NCBI GenBank assembly: GCA_946122785.1
Contig: CAMGYJ010000004.1
Span: 22,391,684-22,455,683, forward strand
DNA: 64,000 nucleotides
From: Linum tenue
Taxonomy: Eukaryota; Streptophyta; Magnoliopsida; Malpighiales; Linaceae
Direction: 5' to 3'
Of this stretch, positions 59,701-64,000 are shown in pieces. How positions within the stretch are numbered: the stretch's first letter is position 1; each line of letters opens with the position of its first letter. The notes under the pieces were generated by a model. The model worked only from the letters and a program-made list of their open reading frames with translations, had not been told where the DNA came from and ran no database searches. The translations under genes and the position numbers were made by a program.

Positions 59701-60914
59701 ACCTTGCCGGTATCCTCACCGAGAGACCCAATGGAGCTTTGCCTTCCCAAATCATGACGAAACCAAATCAAGCCGGGGTGAATGCAATTCAAGTGAGAAG
59801 TGTGAAGGTGGTTCCGGAAGGTGGCACTAATGAAGTGGTGGAGAATGAGGATTCTAACAAGGAAGAAACCATCCCGAAAAAGGGAGAGAAGAAGCCCTCG
59901 CGGAATGAAAGGAAGGCGGCAAGGAAGCCATTGTCGGAGGATGGATATGTGCCACCTCTTCCTTATCCCACAAGGATGTACAAGGAGAGGTTGGACAACG
60001 AGTTTGGAGGGTTCATGGAAATGTTACGCAACCTCCACCTCAACATCTCGTTCCTCGAAGCAATGGCGCAAATTCCAAGATATGCCAAGTACCTCAAAGG
60101 ATTCCTCATCAAGAAGCCAAGGCTTGAAGGCCTCGCCAACATGACTCTTGGCGAGGAGTGCTCGGCTTTCCTCCTCGACCGCTTGCCCAAAAAGTGGTCT
60201 GACCCATGTAGCTTTACTATCCCTCTTGATATTGGTGATCACCATATAGACAATGCCTTGGTGGACCTAGGAGCTAGTGTGAATGTGATGCCCTACAAGC
60301 TTTTCAAAAAGTTAGAAGTAGGCGAACTTAAGACCTCTAAGCATAGCATCGCCTTAGCCGACCATTCGGTCATTAGTTCGAGAGGTATAGTGGAGGACAT
60401 GATGGTGAGAGTGGGCAAGTTTTGCTATCAGACCGATTTCGTGATTCTCGACATAAGTGAGGACTCGGATATGCCCTTCATCCTCGGTCGTCCCTTTCTT
60501 GCAACCGCCAAGGGATTGATAGACGTTAATGAGGGAACCCTAATTTTGAGGGATGGTAAGGAGAGAATCAAGCTTGAAATTGATCCTAGGGTGAGGAGTG
60601 ATGAAGTTAAGGGGGTAGTTTCCAATGATGTGAATGAGAGTGGAGGAGAGCCTCTCAAGGCCAACCCCACCGTTACTTGTGTTGTCTTTAATGATGTTGA
60701 GAAGGAAGTTAAGAAGGGTCCTAAGCCTAAAGGACCAAGATTGAATGCTTGGAGAAGAAGGATGAAGGGAGCTTTGACCCGGAATACAGGGGAGGCCGAA
60801 ACAATGTTGGCCAACCAAGAGGGCCAACTCAAGGAGCCTAAGACGGGAGGCTACAAACCTCGCCCCGTGAGTGTGGTGGATTCGCTCTCGATGGCATCAC
60901 GTTTGAAGTCGTGA
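56747..60914 (+). pseudogene. Athila-like gag-protease polyprotein, broken
   Basis: It starts MTRSNLAPLLPLNED at 56747 and is stopped early by a TGA, with a second TGA near 56966. After the hAT insertion the gag core resumes: NNFEIKPALVTMIQ, LRLFPYSLR, then a shift and WDDLLNKFMARYCPPSK. A Gln-rich region with a Cys/His block at about 59220-59275 (CDWCSSTSHEMAEC) follows. The last open frame (59688-60914, 408 codons) holds the pre-protease FMEMLRNLHLNISFLEAM block and the aspartic-protease motif VDLGASVNVMP near 60265, and ends SRLKS. Several stops and shifts make the whole non-functional. Nothing of pol beyond protease is present. Confidence 0.85.
57040..58486. mobile_element. 1.43-kb hAT-like element in the Athila-like gag
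   Basis: The element at 57048-58478 begins TAGAGCTGTCAA and ends TTGACACCTATA. The 8-bp duplication is CCCCAAGG (57040-57047 and 58479-58486). Both ends are followed inward by about 250 bp of irregular ACCCG/AACCCGA repeats in the same orientation. The middle is AT-rich and non-coding. A non-autonomous hAT is the best fit. Confidence 0.9.
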
Positions 60915-62732
60915 TTCATCCCGAACCGTCAAGCTAATGACGATGAACAAGCGCTTGTTGGGAGGCAACCCAAAGGAGGTTTGTTTTCTTTTCCTTAGTT
61001 TTCGTTTTAGTGTCTTGTGAAGGGTTCGAGTGGTGAAGTGGTGTCCCCGTGCCGAGTGTTGTGATTTTGCTGTTTATGATTTTGTTGTGATCAATTAGGA
61101 GGCACGAAGGAATAGGTTGAGTCAAAATTTTTAAAGAAGTGCCCTGTTTTCACTTGAGTTCACGGACGGATTGCTGAATTTACGATCGCTAAGATCGTGA
61201 ACAGGCAAACGCGTCCGTGAACTGGGCTCTGATGCATGTTCACTTTAGTGTTTTTCGTTTTGCTTTTTCCTTTTGTTTGAAAAAGACAATTGAACCCAAA
61301 TCCATGGGTATCCAACCTAATTTGAAAAGATCCAGAGAAGTTGATTCATTCAGCAAAAGTTATAGCAGGATCAACTACTAGCCATACAAATTGAAACATT
61401 GGCGTCATGAAAGAAGTTTAAACTTAAATAATCTATTCGACGACCCTTCTACATTATGCAAGTTCATCGACCATATGCTATTGTAAATAACAAACCTATT
61501 AAAACAATGATTAAGAATAAAATAAGATTACTTCCACTTTTGAGTCAACATTAAAACTTATACTTTTTAAAATATTTATTTTTCTGATATGCGAAGCGAT
61601 AGCGAGCGGGCTTTCGTTAGTATTATATAATATTTTATTGGATTGCGGTCAATCGGATTGCGGGTTGGTCGAGTTCGGTTTCAATTGGATTGCGGGTCAA
61701 TCGGGTTACGAGTCCATCGGGTTACGGGTTAGGCGGGTTACGAGTCATTGACTTTTAGTCAGTTCGGGTTGCGGGTCGGGTTACTCGAGTCAGGTTCCAT
61801 TATGCATAACTATATATAACCCCTTTATATTGTGAGTTGGGTCAGATCTAAGGAGCGAGATTAAAAACACTTTTTATTTTTCCTACCTTTTTAATCGACT
61901 TGTATCTTCTTTGTTTTCACCCGAAGTTTTTTTCCCGCAAATCCAATGAGTTTATTGCGATGCTAAGCAATGTAATCCATTTTTCCAAATTGTTTTTTAA
62001 GCACCCATTCTACATCATGATATATTCATACCATCATGGTATACTTTTATAATAAATACCACAATGATATGATCTTATGTACTACCAATCATTACGATCG
62101 TAATAATAACAAGTGATGTATGTCTCAATTGTGTTGTTCCAAATTGTATAAAAGTAAATACCATTATAACGAACACGATTATTCTGATTTTTATGTACAA
62201 AAATTTAAAATTTTGATTTAAAACGAACGGAATATAACCCGTTAAATTGATCTAACTTTTTTCATTTTTAAATGACTTTACAAAGTTGGGGAGTATAATT
62301 AATTTGAGTTTTTTTTTTCTTTGTAAAAGCAATTAAAAATAAAACAAATTATCTATTGATATTAAATTGTCTTTTTTTTACAAAATATATTAAATTGTCA
62401 TGGAGAGTGATTATACAGAGTTACATAATCACGGTTTATTGATGGAATCCACTCCTGGTTTCAATTACTTCAGTTTTCTTTTTTCCTTCCTAAATTTGAA
62501 CTATGATTGTAATTAGATTTTTGCATTGGAAAAGATGCTTTATTTGAAAGAGGATGTGTAATGTGTGAGATGTTCCTCTATGTTTTAGAACAGAATGCAT
62601 TAACCTTGCTCAACGTATAAATGAATGACAATGGCCAATTGACAAGAAAGAAAACAAAACCAGACACATTTGGAAATTGGAATGAACAAACCAAGGGGAT
62701 AAGCAAACAAAGGGTGAGTGTCTCACATGATG
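60915..62732. other. Gene-free region between the retroelement and the kinase gene
   Basis: 61150-61225 holds the same GTTCACGG/CCGTGAAC motifs as the LTRs. 61620-61800 is a GGGTTACGAGTC-type degenerate repeat related to the ends of the hAT-like element at 57048. 61990-62300 is AT-rich with CATCATGGTATAC phrases also seen near 39480-39560. 62600-62732 should contain the kinase 3' UTR. No gene was seen. Confidence 0.45.
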
Positions 62733-64000
62733 TCATGAGCTAGTTGATCTGAGGGTATAGGAATCATTGTCATCAGAAATCAAATTCTGGGTGGAGCTTG
62801 TTGAACGTGGGGACATGTCTCCTGTAACTTGAGTGGATAATGTGTAGGAGGACAATGAGATGGAGTTTGCAGGTCGTGGAGCATAGAAAGAAGGCACGGG
62901 CATGTGAGATGGAAGCGTGGGTAACAAGGACTCAAAGTTGAGAACTTGGATGGCCTGCCTTATTGAAGGTCTTAGATCATGGTCAGGGTGAGCACACCAT
63001 AATCCCACAGTCAGTAAACATGTCATCTCATCCTTGTCCAACTCGCCCGAAAGAGCCTCATCTGCAGCTTCAAGAACCCTTCCTTGTCCATAAAGCTCCC
63101 AAACCCAATTCACCAAAACCACCTTCGACTCTTCCTCCCTGTGCTCCACAGCTTTCCTCCCGCAAGCAATCTCCAATGCCACCACTCCAAAGCTGTAGAC
63201 ATCGGATTCTTTGCTCGCCTTGCTCGTCATGAGGTACTCGGGAGCCATGTACCCCATGGTCCCAGCGACGACTGTGGTTTGAGACCCGAGGTTGTGATCA
63301 ATAAGCTTGGCTAGCCCGAAATCGCCAAGCTTGGCATCGAACTTGGAATCCAGCATCACGTTACTCGACTTGATGTCCCTGTGAACCACACATTGCTCCC
63401 ATTCCTCGTGGAGGTAGAGCAAAGCAGAGGCCAGACCCTGCGCTATTTTGAACCGAACAGCCCATGGCAGGGGAACCTTGTCCTTGTTGTTATTCTTACG
63501 GAAGAGATGGGCGTCCAGGCTCCCATTGTGCATAAACTCGTACACCAGGACGAAACTTCCCTTCTGGTGGCTCCAGCCCACGAGCTGAACCAAATTCCTG
63601 TGCCGCAAGCGGCTTATGGTCATCACCTCGGAGATGTACTCTTTCTTCCCCTGCTTCGACCCGCTTGACACCTTCTTCACTGCCACTTGTGCGTTCAGCT
63701 CCTCCAAGTAGCCCTTGTACACCCCTCCGAACCCGCCTTGCCCCAGCTTCCCTTCCTCCGAGAAGTTGTTGGTTGCCGCAGCCAGTTTCTTGTAGCTCAT
63801 CTTCTTGGGCCCTGTTGATCCCCAACCCATATCCTCATCCATCGACTCCTCTTCATCCTCCGTTTCCATCTCTTCCTCAGAATGCTGACTCTGTTTCTTC
63901 AATTTCTTCCTCTCGTCGTTTCTCCACTTAACCGCGCCAACGGCAGCCCCAGCACCCAGCAGCAGCCCTACAATCAGACCAATCATCCACATCTGAAACC
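62733..64000 (-). CDS. L-type lectin-domain receptor kinase, transmembrane and kinase part
   Basis: The frame runs open off the right window edge, so the extracellular lectin domain is outside. 419 residues follow the first in-window Met (63992). In order: a transmembrane helix (about 2-22), a basic stop-transfer, an acidic juxtamembrane region (37-55) and the kinase domain. In the kinase are the Gly loop LGQGGFGG (83-90), the VAVKK lysine (106), HRDIKSSN (His204), DFG (224-226), GTMGYMAPE and DVYSFGVVALEIACGRK. A Ser/Thr-rich tail ends at the TGA at 62733. All kinase signature residues are present and it has the RD type. The sequence fits LecRK clade IX: plasma-membrane serine/threonine kinases in defence and development. 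It appears intact where visible; such genes are usually intronless. Confidence 0.92.
   Translation of the reverse strand, partial: FQMWMIGLIVGLLLGAGAAVGAVKWRNDERKKLKKQSQHSEEEMETEDEEESMDEDMGWGSTGPKKMSYKKLAAATNNFSEEGKLGQGGFGGVYKGYLEELNAQVAVKKVSSGSKQGKKEYISEVMTISRLRHRNLVQLVGWSHQKGSFVLVYEFMHNGSLDAHLFRKNNNKDKVPLPWAVRFKIAQGLASALLYLHEEWEQCVVHRDIKSSNVMLDSKFDAKLGDFGLAKLIDHNLGSQTTVVAGTMGYMAPEYLMTSKASKESDVYSFGVVALEIACGRKAVEHREEESKVVLVNWVWELYGQGRVLEAADEALSGELDKDEMTCLLTVGLWCAHPDHDLRPSIRQAIQVLNFESLLPTLPSHMPVPSFYAPRPANSISLSSYTLSTQVTGDMSPRSTSSTQNLISDDNDSYTLRSTSS

Larger units (their letters stand above)
55052..61230 (+). mobile_element. Athila-like LTR retrotransposon, gag-protease only, no 3' LTR found
   Basis: The 5' LTR at about 55052-56598 is homologous to the solo LTR at 7513-8958 and ends GCGAGTCA. 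The primer-binding site TTTTGGCGCCTTTGCCAGGG starts at 56602. A gag-protease frame follows (56747-60914), then the post-ORF landmark TTGTTGGGAGGCAACCC at about 60955. No reverse transcriptase, integrase or second LTR was found to the right. This is a 3'-truncated or internally deleted element with a hAT insertion in gag. Confidence 0.8.

Noticed and set aside
55052..61230. Right-hand LTR of the Athila-like element
   Set aside because: No second copy of the TGATTCGGGCC...GAGTCA sequence exists to the right. I therefore do not call the element complete.
61600..61645. Possible Helitron 3' end (GCGAAGCGATAGCGAGCGGGC block)
   Set aside because: The required CTRR terminus after a clean hairpin is absent (it reads TTAG), and no 5' TC end or helicase is present.
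1..64000. CRISPR arrays, operons, prophage or organelle insertions
   Set aside because: No regular spacer arrays and no clustered bacterial-type ORFs were seen. The sequence is ordinary plant nuclear DNA.

Overview
This window is nuclear DNA of a flowering plant, most likely a eudicot. It has GT-AG introns, an angiosperm-type subtilase and lectin receptor kinase, and a dense nest of plant transposons (Ty1/copia, Ty3/gypsy, LINE, hAT, Mutator, Harbinger). No prokaryotic or organellar block was seen. I cannot name the species.

Host genes. (1) At the left edge, + strand, the last twelve coding exons of a mitochondrial methylmalonate-semialdehyde dehydrogenase (ALDH6 family), 243-3138. One splice acceptor in it reads GG instead of AG. 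(2) At 19007-23469, - strand, a complete seven-exon SBT5-type subtilisin-like protease of 782 residues with all four catalytic residues. (3) At the right edge, - strand, the transmembrane and kinase half of an L-type lectin receptor kinase (62733 to beyond 64000). (4) A captured, two-exon OXS3-like gene copy carried inside a Mutator element (46085-46823, - strand).

Everything else is mobile DNA. Many insertions can be dated relative to one another because their target-site duplications are readable. 3.6-10.2 kb: a Tourist MITE, a hAT element, LTR fragments, and a 1446-bp solo LTR that splits a retrotransposon ORF. 11.9-15.8 kb: an Ogre/Tat-like gag remnant with its primer-binding site and a repeat-rich LTR. 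24.1-28.7 kb: a copia element with TA...TA termini, identical LTRs and four in-frame stops. 29.5-37.9 kb: two LINE copies, a CACTA end and a palindromic Mutator MITE. 40.0-47.7 kb: an outer hAT (7700 bp) that contains an inner hAT (5502 bp), itself containing a two-ORF LINE, and beside it a 1788-bp Pack-MULE. 47.8-50.8 kb: an apparently young gag-only LTR element (TR-GAG type). 51.6-54.4 kb: a hAT MITE, a LINE fragment split by another hAT, and a Mutator MITE. 55.0-61.2 kb: an Athila-like gag-protease element split by a 1431-bp hAT element.

The most rewarding items are the Pack-MULE with its spliced OXS3-like gene, the three-deep nest around it, the TATA-ended copia that looks young but has no intact polyprotein, the intact gag-only element, the hairpins in one LTR family, and the GG splice acceptor in the dehydrogenase gene. 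I found no clear new molecular system. The transposon structures are the unusual content.
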